Part shown: positions 41,477 through 49,386 of the stretch, piece after piece
How positions within the stretch are numbered: the stretch's first letter is position 1
Layout: each line of letters starts with the position of its first letter
Assembly: GCF_900112895.1 (NCBI RefSeq)
Contig: NZ_FONL01000002.1
Span: 1 to 64,000, forward strand
DNA: 64,000 nucleotides
Direction of reading: 5' to 3'
Source of the DNA: Succiniclasticum ruminis DSM 9236
GTDB lineage: Bacteria > Bacillota > Negativicutes > Acidaminococcales > Acidaminococcaceae
The notes under the pieces: model-generated
Told to the model about the DNA's origin: nothing
Database searches by the model: none
What the model saw: only the letters and a program-made list of their open reading frames with translations
Made by a program: the position numbers and the translations under genes

Positions 41477-41911
41477 ATGCCGTTTGTAAAATCGGAGATT
41501 GTTATTAAAGGCGAAAAGCAGAGAATTTTTGATGTAATTCAGGATATGGCCTCCTATCCGAAATTTATGAAAAATCTTGTCAGCGTAGAAGTGCTGGAGA
41601 AGGGCGAGAACTACGATATTTCCCATTGGGTCTCCAATGTGGACGGCAGAAAGATCGTCTGGACCGAGCGGGATGACTTTTATCCGGAGTCCTTTAAGAT
41701 TACCTATAAGCAGACTGCCGGTGATTTGAAAAAGATGGAAGGCGCCTGGGAGATGCATGATACGGAAGAGGGTGTCAATGTTTCCCTTGCCGTGGATTTC
41801 GAGTTCGGCATCCCCATGATCGCCGGATTGTTAAACCCCATCCTGATCCGCAAGGTACGTGAAAACAGTGAGGACATGCTGCAGGCTATAAAAGGTGAAA
41901 TTGAAAAATAA
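41477..41911 (+). CDS. SRPBCC (polyketide cyclase/COQ10-like) family protein
   Basis: 144 residues. START-like helix-grip fold: an opening strand VKSEIVIKGEKQRIFDVIQDM, then YPKFMKNLVSVEVL, a run of antiparallel strands (GRKIVWTERDDFYPES, KITYKQTAGDLKKMEGAWEM, VNVSLAVDFEFGIP), and the long C-terminal helix. Relatives bind hydrophobic ligands such as polyketides, quinones or lipids. Nothing around it shows which ligand. The htpX promoter overlaps its last codons. Confidence 0.82.
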   Translation: MPFVKSEIVIKGEKQRIFDVIQDMASYPKFMKNLVSVEVLEKGENYDISHWVSNVDGRKIVWTERDDFYPESFKITYKQTAGDLKKMEGAWEMHDTEEGVNVSLAVDFEFGIPMIAGLLNPILIRKVRENSEDMLQAIKGEIEK

Positions 41912-41929
41912 AACAAAGTCTGTTATAAT
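41901..41929 (+). promoter_or_regulatory. Promoter for htpX
   Basis: TTGAAA (41901-41906), a 17-base spacer and TATAAT (41924-41929). The -35 box lies within the end of the SRPBCC gene. Predicted leader about 120 bases. Confidence 0.7.
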
Positions 41930-42058
41930 GAATTGATATAACTGGTTTTGACTGGAATAATCCTTTTGTTTGCCGGCAGGATGGAAGATGACTGTTTATA
42001 TGGGATTCCTTTTACAGTCCGGCGATATGAGTTTTGTATAAGGAGCGTGCGAAGAACG

Positions 42059-42910
42059 ATGAGAACAGCGTTTTTAATGACATTACTTACACTGTTGCTG
42101 GTTATGGTAGGCGATTTTGCAGGCGGTCAGCAAGGCATGATGATCATGCTTATCTTTTCACTGGCCATGAATTTCTACACGTATTGGAACAGCGATAAAG
42201 TTGTGCTGGCCCAGTACAGGGCCCATCAGGTGGATGAGAATTCTGCGCCGGCTTTATACGGCATTGTGAAACGGCTGGCCCAGCGGGCTAACCTTCCCAT
42301 GCCCAAAGTGTATATTATCGATGATCAGGTGCCCAACGCCTTTGCCACCGGACGTAATCCGCAGCATGCGGCCGTAGCGGTGACCACGGCGCTGATGAAT
42401 TATCTTACCCCGAAAGAAATCGAAGGCGTACTGGGGCATGAGCTGACCCACGTAAAGAACGGGGATATCCTGATCAGTACCGTGGCAGCCAGTCTGGCCG
42501 GTGTGATTACGACAATTTCCCGGTTTGCTTTATGGTTTGGCGGCGGCCGTGACAGGGAAAACAGCAATCCCATTGCCGGCTTGTTTTTCCTGATTCTGGC
42601 TCCTATTGCGGCGGCGCTGATCCAGATGGCTGTTTCCCGCAGCCGCGAGTATAAAGCTGATGAAGGCGGCGGCGAATTGTGCGGCAACCCGAACCATCTG
42701 GCTGATGCCCTGGAAAAGATTGCCCAGTATTCCACCCGCCGTACCATGCATAACGCTACGGAGGCAACAGCCCATATGTTTATCATGTGTCCTTTCAGCG
42801 CGAAAGATATGCAGAAGCTGTTCAGCACCCATCCGTCCACGGAAGAACGCGTAGCGCTGCTGCGCAGACAGGCCGAAGAGATGAGGCGGCAGGGCAAACT
42901 GGAAGACTGA
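42059..42910 (+). CDS. htpX: Zinc metalloprotease HtpX
   Basis: 283 residues from the ATG at 42059 (AAGGAG 13 bases upstream); longer in-frame starts give an unconserved leader. Membrane-bound M48 protease for quality control of membrane proteins. Two N-terminal helices (about 4-45), then LPMPKVYIIDDQVPNAFATGR, the zinc motif His127-Glu-Leu-Thr-His131 in LGHELTHVKNGD, two further hydrophobic segments and the third ligand Glu in SREYKADEGG. The C-terminus holds STHPSTEERVALLR, typical of M48. Usually heat or envelope-stress regulated; no such operator was seen. Confidence 0.94.
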   Translation: MRTAFLMTLLTLLLVMVGDFAGGQQGMMIMLIFSLAMNFYTYWNSDKVVLAQYRAHQVDENSAPALYGIVKRLAQRANLPMPKVYIIDDQVPNAFATGRNPQHAAVAVTTALMNYLTPKEIEGVLGHELTHVKNGDILISTVAASLAGVITTISRFALWFGGGRDRENSNPIAGLFFLILAPIAAALIQMAVSRSREYKADEGGGELCGNPNHLADALEKIAQYSTRRTMHNATEATAHMFIMCPFSAKDMQKLFSTHPSTEERVALLRRQAEEMRRQGKLED

Positions 42911-42997
42911 TTTTCATGATTGATACCGGGCATCCCGTCCGGATCGATAGATTTTGCATTGCATTATATTATTTTATTTTTAAAGGAGAGTAAAACA

Positions 42998-43414
42998 ATG
43001 GATCAGAAATCTTTGGTATTAGTAAAGCCTGACGGAGTACGCAAACATTTAATCGGCGAGATCATTGCCCGCTTTGAACGCCGCGGCTTAAAGATCTGCG
43101 CGTTGAAAATGCTGGTTATGACCAAGGACCAGGCAAAATACCATTATGCGGAACATGTTGACAAACCGTTCTTCCCGGAACTGGAAGCTTTTATCACCGG
43201 CGGCCCGCTGGTTGCCATGATTGTAGAAGGCCCCAACGCCATTAAAGCCATCCGCACCATGATGGGCGTGACCGATCCCATCGAATCCACCCCCGGTTCT
43301 ATCCGCGGCGATTTTGCTCTGGATAAAGGTGAAAACGTTATTCACGGCAGCGACAGCCCGGAAGCTGCAGAACGGGAAATCAAAAACTTTTTCAAACCGG
43401 AAGAAATTTATTAA
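42998..43414 (+). CDS. ndk: Nucleoside diphosphate kinase
   Basis: 138 residues from the ATG at 42998 (AAAGGAGAG upstream). Transfers the gamma-phosphate of ATP to nucleoside diphosphates through phospho-His116 in [15 protein letters not shown]. Opening [18 protein letters not shown] and [10 protein letters not shown] are standard. It has its own terminator. Confidence 0.96.
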   Translation: MDQKSLVLVKPDGVRKHLIGEIIARFERRGLKICALKMLVMTKDQAKYHYAEHVDKPFFPELEAFITGGPLVAMIVEGPNAIKAIRTMMGVTDPIESTPGSIRGDFALDKGENVIHGSDSPEAAEREIKNFFKPEEIY

Positions 43415-43419
43415 GATTG

Positions 43420-43451
43420 AAAAGCTCAGACATGTTTGTCTGGGCTTTTTT
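43420..43451 (+). terminator. Terminator after ndk
   Basis: AAAGCTCAGACA pairs with TGTCTGGGCTTT (one G-T pair) around a short loop, then a T run. Confidence 0.88.
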
Positions 43452-43571
43452 CCCCGTACTCTCATTAAACCTGCGGGGATGTGATATTTTGGTTCCATTT
43501 GGGAAATGGCAGAAATCATGTCCGCGTACCGTATAAACCGGTACAAGCAAATTGTAAGGAGGTTATGAAGT

Positions 43572-44102
43572 ATGTCGAAAAAAGCTGCAGTCTATACCCG
43601 TACAGGTGATAAAGGAACCACCGGTCTGTATACCGGCGAACGTGTATCCAAGTGCTCTACGCGCGTGGAATCCTATGGCAATCTTGATGAAATCACTTCT
43701 GCGCTGGGACTTGCCCGATCACTGGTAAAACGGGATGATGTACGAGAAGCTATATTTAATGTTCAGAAGCTGCTGATGTCCATGATGGCAGACGTGGCAA
43801 GCTTAAATCTGCCCCAGCCGTATATTACGGAAGAGCATGTGAAACTGTTTGAAAGCACCATCGACAAATTTGACTCGATGCTGCAGCCCCTGAGTCATTT
43901 TATTATTCCCGGGGATACTCCCGGGGCAGGCGCTCTGGATATCGCCCGTACTACCACCCGCCGCGCGGAACGCCAGCTGCTGCGTCTGAATGAAACGGAA
44001 CCGGTAAATCCGCAGCTGCTGATCTGCGTGAACCGGCTGTCAGACCTGTGCTTTATCCTGGCCCGCGTTGAAACGGAAGTAGGCGTAGAAGAGAGTAAAT
44101 AG
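43572..44102 (+). CDS. ATP:cob(I)alamin adenosyltransferase (PduO type)
   Basis: 176 residues. Transfers the adenosyl group of ATP to cob(I)alamin or a cobamide precursor. The PduO signature is clear: VYTRTGDKGTTGLYTGERVSK, RVESYGNLDEITSALG, then the helical bundle with RTTTRRAERQLLRLN and NRLSDLCFILAR. AAGGAGG lies nine bases before the ATG. It precedes the cobU-cobC group but is separated from it by a terminator. No cobalamin riboswitch was recognised upstream. Confidence 0.93.
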   Translation: MSKKAAVYTRTGDKGTTGLYTGERVSKCSTRVESYGNLDEITSALGLARSLVKRDDVREAIFNVQKLLMSMMADVASLNLPQPYITEEHVKLFESTIDKFDSMLQPLSHFIIPGDTPGAGALDIARTTTRRAERQLLRLNETEPVNPQLLICVNRLSDLCFILARVETEVGVEESK

Positions 44103-44188
44103 TTTTTTGTTACAATCCCCCCCTGGCCAATCCCATAGCAACGTTGCAGTAAAACACTAAATACGTTTACACTAATTTTATGAATCAC

Positions 44189-44218
44189 GCCTCCTGACAC
44201 ATAGTCAGGGGGCTTTTT
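44189..44218 (+). terminator. Terminator after cobalamin adenosyltransferase gene
   Basis: GCCTCCTGAC (44189-44198) pairs with GTCAGGGGGC (44204-44213; one G-T pair), then TTTTT. Confidence 0.85.
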
Positions 44219-44224
44219 CTATGG

Positions 44225-44427
44225 TATAATAAAATAGTTAAAGTTATTTTACCGGGTTGTTTTATGATATCTGTTCTCAGAAGCGAATTCACAGATAAAA
44301 CTGTTAAACACCGCGTTGACTGAGGGTAGAAATGACACCGGATAAAACGCAGTAACGGGCAGTTCGTCTGGTTCATAGATTATTATCTGCACATACCGTT
44401 GCGTCAGTGACAGGAGGATATGCTACA
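44225..44427 (+). promoter_or_regulatory. Promoter and leader of the cob cluster
   Basis: TATAAT at 44225-44230 is a likely -10 box, the -35 region (TAGTCA) being weak and lying in the terminator. The leader of about 190 bases before cobU shows partly complementary patches near the RBS (GTTGACTGA around 44314-44322 and GCGTCAGTGAC at 44401-44411), but I could not match the cobalamin riboswitch consensus. The rest of the 44103-44427 gap holds no gene. Confidence 0.35.
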
Positions 44428-45000
44428 GTGGGCAGGGAGAATAAACTTGTATTGGTGCTGGGCGGTGCCCGCAGCGGGAAAAGTGAGTTTGCAGAAAAAT
44501 ATGTGCTTCACGCCGGGAATCTCTGCGGTTATATTGCTACGGCAGAAATACTGGATGAGGAGATGGCGGAACGGGTTAAACTGCATCGCAGCCGCAGGGA
44601 GAAGAGATGGATCACCTTCGAGGCCCCCTATTTTGCAGAACAGGTTTTTCCCGAAGCCGGTGAACGTACAGACGCTATTTTATTTGACGATATCACCATC
44701 TATCTGAGCAACATGTTATATGGGAATAACGCGCCGCAAGGTACCACGGCTGAAAAAGCTGACGTAGTCAGAAATCGGATCCGGCGTTTACTGGATGCGG
44801 CAAGAGCCTGCGGCAGGACCGTTGTATTCGTTTCGAACGAAGTCGGCAGCGGGATTGTTCCTGATAATGCCATGGCCCGGGAATACAGGGATATTTCCGG
44901 CTGGGTGAACCAGCAGATCGGGGAAGCTGCCGACCAGGTTTTTTATGTGGTTGCAGGGCAGGCCGTGGATATCAAACGGCTTGCGTTTCGGTTTGAGTAA
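44428..45000 (+). CDS. cobU: Adenosylcobinamide kinase / adenosylcobinamide-phosphate guanylyltransferase
   Basis: 190 residues from a GTG at 44428, with AGGAGG ten bases upstream; the ATG in between is out of frame. Phosphorylates adenosylcobinamide and activates it with GTP for the nucleotide loop. P-loop GGARSGKSEFAEKYV, TAEILDEEMAERVKLHRSRR, DDITIYLSNML and FVSNEVGSGIVPDN are CobU hallmarks. First gene of the late cobamide cluster. Confidence 0.94.
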   Translation: MGRENKLVLVLGGARSGKSEFAEKYVLHAGNLCGYIATAEILDEEMAERVKLHRSRREKRWITFEAPYFAEQVFPEAGERTDAILFDDITIYLSNMLYGNNAPQGTTAEKADVVRNRIRRLLDAARACGRTVVFVSNEVGSGIVPDNAMAREYRDISGWVNQQIGEAADQVFYVVAGQAVDIKRLAFRFE

Positions 45001-45092
45001 CAGATTCTGTAAAAAATAAACAGGCAAAAGGAACGGTTATGTCGTTCACCCTGTGTCAGTGTTAAGCTACAGTTATGGAACGGAGCGCTTCT

Positions 45093-46109
45093 ATGTTAGA
45101 AGATTTATATATTGAATGCCCAAATGAAAATATCCGGAAGGAAGTACTGAAAAACTGGGAATCCGTGCTGTTGTCGGGTGAAGATTTCGGTATATTGCCA
45201 GGCTTGACGGCCGATTACCTGATGATGACGGACGGCCGTGGCATCCGGGGACTGAAACCGGTGATGCTCCTCATGTGCGGCGATCACGGTATCTGTAAAT
45301 ACGGCGTCAGCGCCTTTCCTCAGGAAGTGACCGTGCAGATGATCAACGGTTACGGAAGAGGAACCGCAGGCGCCAATGTCATGGCCCGTCATGCCGGGGC
45401 AGGCATGATCGTTGTGGATGTGGGCACAAATTTTGATCTGCATGGCTTCTCCCATGTAAGGCAGTGTAAAATAGCCTGGGGGACGGAAGACTTCACCCAG
45501 GGCCCGGCCATGAGTTACGATCAGGCTGTCGCCGCCCTGGAAACCGGTATGCGCATTGCCGATGAAGTGATTGACAATGGATGCAATCTCCTGGAGACCG
45601 GGGAGATGGGCATCGCCAATACCACGTCTACCGCCGCCATCGCGGCAGGCTTTCTGGATCTTCCGGCAGAACTGACCGTGGGCCGGGGAAGCGGTATCAA
45701 CGACGAAAGGATGAAAATCAAGACGGAAGTTGTCCGCAGGGGACTGGAAATCAATAAACCGAAACCCGGAGACGGGCTGGATGTGTTATGCAAGATGGGC
45801 GGTTATGATCATGCCGGGCTGGCCGGCATGATGCTGGCAGGAGCGGCCCGTCACGTACCGACCATGATTGACGGCGTGAACGCGACAGCTGCCGCATTGA
45901 TTGCGTACGGGATCAATCCCCGTTGCGCGGACTATATGTTATGTTCCCACCTTTCTTCCGATTTAAGCGCAAAGAAGATGCTGGAAGTGCTGAAGCTGAA
46001 ACCCATCGTCCATGCAGGCATGCGTCTGGGTGAAGGCACCGGCGCGTCTCTGGCGATCAGTATTTTGCGCTCCGCATTGGATACATACCGGGAACTGACA
46101 GGAGATTGA
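45093..46109 (+). CDS. cobT: CobT-family phosphoribosyltransferase, possibly ArsA-like
   Basis: 338 residues from the ATG at 45093 (GGAG eight bases upstream). Transfers phosphoribose from nicotinate mononucleotide to the lower-ligand base of cobamides. Seen: MCGDHGICKYGVSAFPQEVT, VVDVGTNFDLHG, GEMGIANTTSTAA, GRGSGINDERM and the catalytic Glu in MRLGEGTGASLAI. Missing: the N-terminal Lys-Pro-x-Gly-Ser-Leu motif of ordinary CobT, replaced by unrelated sequence (residues about 1-55). That motif is found instead in the second homologue at 46972-47835. The pair therefore looks like ArsA and ArsB of Sporomusa ovata, which act together and can activate phenolic bases. Plain CobT function is still possible. 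Confidence 0.85.
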   Translation: MLEDLYIECPNENIRKEVLKNWESVLLSGEDFGILPGLTADYLMMTDGRGIRGLKPVMLLMCGDHGICKYGVSAFPQEVTVQMINGYGRGTAGANVMARHAGAGMIVVDVGTNFDLHGFSHVRQCKIAWGTEDFTQGPAMSYDQAVAALETGMRIADEVIDNGCNLLETGEMGIANTTSTAAIAAGFLDLPAELTVGRGSGINDERMKIKTEVVRRGLEINKPKPGDGLDVLCKMGGYDHAGLAGMMLAGAARHVPTMIDGVNATAAALIAYGINPRCADYMLCSHLSSDLSAKKMLEVLKLKPIVHAGMRLGEGTGASLAISILRSALDTYRELTGD

Positions 46110-46110
46110 A

Positions 46111-46959
46111 ATGCCAGAAGAAAATCTGAAGACCAAAGGAACAGAAGTGGAAGAGGAGACCGGGCTCTGGAACCGGTTAAATATTCCTTTGCCGGAACGT
46201 TCCACAGGACCCTTCCGTTACCTGCGGGATTTCTTTACCTGCCTGGAATTTTTAACGAGGATCCGGATGACGAAACGGGAGGTCTGGTTCCCGGACGACT
46301 TTGCCCGTTCCGTTCCGTATTTCCCACTCGTAGGAGGAATTATGGGCGCCCTGATGTGGGGGGCGGCCCGGCTTGGGATCCAGGCTGGCTTTTCCGGTAA
46401 TTTACTGGGTGTGTTTCTGGTGCTGGCGGAGCTTTTCTTTATCGGCACGCTGATGTATGACGGCTTTATGGACACAGCGGACGGGATATTCAGCGGAAGG
46501 ACAAGGGAACGAAAGCTGGAAATCATGCAGGACAGCCACGCGGGTGCCAATGCGGTGATCGGCGCGGTCATCCTGATACTGGCCAAGGTTACCCTGTTCG
46601 GTTCTTTTCAACCTGCTGTTCTGGGTCCGTTGCTGGCTGCCATGTATATTATTACCCGGACGCTGATGGTGGTATATATCCTGAGATTTCCCAATGCGCG
46701 GCCCGGCGGTCTGGGGGAAATGTTTAAAACCGGCGGCAGTCCCTTCTATATGATACTTGCGTTACTGTTTTCAGCTATCCTGCTATTCCTGTTGGGACCT
46801 GTCTGGTGTAAGCTGGCTGTTCTAAGCTGTATTCCCTGTATCGCCCTGGCATTTTACCTCAAATGGAATCTGGGAGGTCTTACCGGCGATACGTTTGGTT
46901 TTCTGACGGAATGCGGTAATGTGATCGTACTGTTTTTGGCGTATTATTTTTTAAAATAA
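46111..46959 (+). CDS. cobS: Adenosylcobinamide-GDP ribazoletransferase (cobamide synthase)
   Basis: 282 residues, integral membrane. Joins adenosylcobinamide-GDP to the base riboside phosphate. The acidic metal motifs TLMYDGFMDTADGIFSG and LGGLTGDTFGFLTECGN are typical, as is FLTRIRM near the start of the membrane part. An N-terminal extension of about 40 charged residues precedes it. The start lies one base after the preceding stop, with AGGAGA upstream. Confidence 0.93.
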   Translation: MPEENLKTKGTEVEEETGLWNRLNIPLPERSTGPFRYLRDFFTCLEFLTRIRMTKREVWFPDDFARSVPYFPLVGGIMGALMWGAARLGIQAGFSGNLLGVFLVLAELFFIGTLMYDGFMDTADGIFSGRTRERKLEIMQDSHAGANAVIGAVILILAKVTLFGSFQPAVLGPLLAAMYIITRTLMVVYILRFPNARPGGLGEMFKTGGSPFYMILALLFSAILLFLLGPVWCKLAVLSCIPCIALAFYLKWNLGGLTGDTFGFLTECGNVIVLFLAYYFLK

Positions 46960-46971
46960 AAGGACACGGTT

Positions 46972-47835
46972 ATGCATATTGAAGAACTGATAACGAAGAT
47001 ACAGCCCCTGAGCGGCGATATCATAAAAGCAGCGCAAAAACGGTTTGATAACCTGATCAAACCGGTGGGGTCCCTTGCCCTGTTGGAGAGTATGACAGCC
47101 CGTTATGCGGGGATCCTGGGTTCATCGGATAAACAGTTGGTTGTGATCCCGGAGAACCGTCTGCTTTTGCTGTGGGGGGAAATGAAACATGCTGCTGAAA
47201 TTGAAACGGCGATGTTGAAGAAGAAAGCGGTTTCTGTTTACGCTTCCCATGTCAGTGCAAAAGTCATCCCGCTTCTGGTCATCGGGGAATCCGCTTACGA
47301 TCTTCTCGAAGAAGGCGCCATGCTCACTGCTGAATATATAGCGGAAGAACAATCAGGTCTGATTTGTCTCGGTACTTTTGAAAAGGAACTGCGGCCGGAC
47401 TGGCAGGATCTGCCGGAAGAAGAAGACGGCCTGGCATTTCTGGACAGACTGCAATGCCCTGCGGTAGCTGCCATGACCGGCGCCATACTGCAGGCAGCAG
47501 GAATGCGTGTTCCGGTAATGCTGGACGGTGTGGCGACCTGTCTGGCCGCTCTTGCGGCCTCCAAATTTAATCCGTATGTACTGCAATACTGTTTTGCGGG
47601 GGATGAATCTGCGGAAACGGGAAGCGCTGCTTTACTGCAAAAGCTTCAGCTCCAGGCTCCGCTACGTCTTTCCCTGCATAATGCGGAAGGCGTGGGGGCG
47701 CTGACCTGTCTGCGTCTGTTCGACGCCGGTATCAAGGCCTACAGGGAAATGGAGACTTTTGAAGAAGCCGGGGTGCATAATGAAAAAGAAGACTATTCAT
47801 TAAAAGTTCAGGAAGATAAAAAATTAAAGGGGTAA
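46972..47835 (+). CDS. Second, shortened CobT homologue (ArsB-like)
   Basis: 287 residues against about 340-350 for CobT. The N-terminus keeps the base-site motif AQKRFDNLIKPVGSLALLESM and the C-terminal half keeps MTGAILQAAGMRVPVMLDGVATCLAALAA and a form of the catalytic loop, NAEGVGALTCLRLFDAG. The GDHG and GEMGI-NTT motifs of the phosphoribosyl site are absent. These missing parts are present in the homologue at 45093-46109, and the reverse also holds. Inference: the two proteins form a heteromeric base-activating enzyme like ArsAB. The C-terminus is a charged Lys/Glu tail. It lies between cobS and cobC. Confidence 0.75.
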   Translation: MHIEELITKIQPLSGDIIKAAQKRFDNLIKPVGSLALLESMTARYAGILGSSDKQLVVIPENRLLLLWGEMKHAAEIETAMLKKKAVSVYASHVSAKVIPLLVIGESAYDLLEEGAMLTAEYIAEEQSGLICLGTFEKELRPDWQDLPEEEDGLAFLDRLQCPAVAAMTGAILQAAGMRVPVMLDGVATCLAALAASKFNPYVLQYCFAGDESAETGSAALLQKLQLQAPLRLSLHNAEGVGALTCLRLFDAGIKAYREMETFEEAGVHNEKEDYSLKVQEDKKLKG

Positions 47836-47903
47836 GGAAAACCGTACAGAAGTTTATTGGAGAAGGGAGCGTCGCGGTCCAGCGCGGCGGAAGGGGGAAC
47901 ATC

Positions 47904-48503
47904 ATGGCAAAACTTTATCTGATCCGTCACGGGGAAACCGATTACAACAATGCTCTGCGTTTTCAGGGGCAGACGGATATCCCGCTGAATCAGAAAGGGA
48001 TCGAACAGGCAGAAAAAGCGGCAGACTTTTTCAGAGACATTCCGTTGCAGGCAATTTACACCAGTACGCTGATACGCGCCAGAACCACGGCGGAAATCAT
48101 TGCCGGGGTGAAGGGCATGGAAGTGCAGGAAACGGATGCGTTGCGGGAGATGAGCTTCGGCATCTGGGAAAACATGAACAGCAAAGATATCCAGAAGAAA
48201 TATGCGAAAGAATGGAAAGATTTTTTTGCCAGTCCTGCCAGGACAACGATCCCGCAGGGCGAAAGCATGTTGGATGTGCAGAAACGAGCCTATCCGACAG
48301 TACAGGAAATTTTAGACAGGTACCCGGAAGGTGATGTGGCTTTTGTGGCCCATGGCGGGATCATCCGCGTGCTGATGTGTACCATGCTCGGTCTGGACCT
48401 GAACCGCGCCTGGCATTTACATGTGGGCAACGCTTCCATTACGTGTTTCTACTATTGGGGACGCTCTTACACCCTGGATTATGCAAACCTGACCCGGTAT
48501 TGA
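47904..48503 (+). CDS. cobC: Histidine phosphatase, probable alpha-ribazole phosphatase
   Basis: 199 residues. Phosphoglycerate-mutase-like fold with LIRHGETDYNN, IYTSTLIRARTTAEII, the acid in REMSFGIWE and the second His in VAHGGIIRVLM. The fold is shared by many phosphatases; the call to CobC, which removes the last phosphate in nucleotide-loop assembly, rests on the cob neighbours. RBS GGGGGAA upstream. Confidence 0.85.
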   Translation: MAKLYLIRHGETDYNNALRFQGQTDIPLNQKGIEQAEKAADFFRDIPLQAIYTSTLIRARTTAEIIAGVKGMEVQETDALREMSFGIWENMNSKDIQKKYAKEWKDFFASPARTTIPQGESMLDVQKRAYPTVQEILDRYPEGDVAFVAHGGIIRVLMCTMLGLDLNRAWHLHVGNASITCFYYWGRSYTLDYANLTRY

Positions 48504-48660
48504 CCGGCAGGCAAAGTTTGTCCCGGAGACTTGGCGCGAAATTATAAAAATAATGTAGCAGATTTCACATTTGCTCTGCATAAATAACAACATATAGTGC
48601 TGAAATTATTAAAATAGTAAATTTTACTAAAATTGTAACCAATAATATTGCAAATATGCA

Positions 48661-48688
48661 TTGACAAGTTTTTTATTTTTGGTATACT
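48661..48688 (+). promoter_or_regulatory. Strong promoter for zinc-ribbon gene
   Basis: Consensus TTGACA (48661-48666), a 16-base spacer and TATACT (48683-48688). The leader of about 135 bases is T-rich, then A/G-rich. The rest of the gap from 48504 is AT-rich with nothing recognised; no terminator for cobC was found. Confidence 0.75.
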
Positions 48689-48828
48689 TCAGCTTAGGAT
48701 ATCTCAAGGCCGGCTTAGTTTATTGTTTCGTTTTCTCGCTTTTTTTCTAAGTACATCAAAAGGAAGAAGCGGTACAGTAAGAAGTTAGTTGTTCCTATGG
48801 GGTACAAAGAAAAAGGAGTGACAAAACC

Positions 48829-49113
48829 ATGTTTGAAGACAAGACCCTGAAATGCGTTGAATGTGGAAATGATTTTGTGTTTTCCGCGTCAGAGCAGGAA
48901 TTCTATGCTGAAAAAGGTTTCACCAATGAACCGAAGCGCTGCTCTGCCTGCCGTGCTGCCCGTAAAGCCCGTATGAACGGGACCCAGCCGCGGGAAATGT
49001 TTAAAGCTGTTTGCGCCGACTGCGGTAAGGAAACGGAAGTTCCGTTCCGTCCTTCGGAAGACCGCCCAGTTTATTGCTTTGACTGCTTTAACAAACGCAA
49101 AGCTGGTCATTAA
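48829..49113 (+). CDS. Small zinc-ribbon protein (CxxC-x17-CxxC type)
   Basis: 94 residues. Two Cys-x-x-Cys pairs spaced as in the named family: CVECGNDFVFSASEQEF then CSACRAARKAR, followed by a second ribbon CADCGKETEVPF then CFDCFNKRK. The Arg/Lys-rich spacer suggests nucleic-acid or ribosome contact, but no function is established. Strong promoter, RBS AAAGGAGTG and its own terminator suggest high expression. Confidence 0.88.
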   Translation: MFEDKTLKCVECGNDFVFSASEQEFYAEKGFTNEPKRCSACRAARKARMNGTQPREMFKAVCADCGKETEVPFRPSEDRPVYCFDCFNKRKAGH

Positions 49114-49171
49114 GCGCGATAAAAATTTTTACAAAACCAGTAAAATCGCCCCTTAGAGACCCATAGTATCC

Positions 49172-49212
49172 GAAACCGACTGTTGAACAGACAGTCGGTT
49201 TATTTTTGTTTC
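49172..49212 (+). terminator. Terminator after zinc-ribbon gene
   Basis: AACCGACTGT pairs perfectly with ACAGTCGGTT (7-base loop), then TATTTTTGTTT. Confidence 0.88.
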
Positions 49213-49386
49213 TATTGAAATGCTTTTATGATATAATTAATAAGATATAAGGCTATGTTATCAAGATTCTGTAAAACTACCCGGCTGCATACAGGGTTGA
49301 ATAGTTGCTGTGTTTTGTTCATGCAGTTTTGTGTTCAATTCAATAAGCAGCCACAGATGTGTCATTTCTCAGAAAGGGGTATTCCT

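Noticed and set aside
44103-44427. Cobalamin riboswitch upstream of cobU
   Set aside because: Searched by eye for the conserved B12-box and junction sequences and did not find them. Reported only as an unexplained leader.
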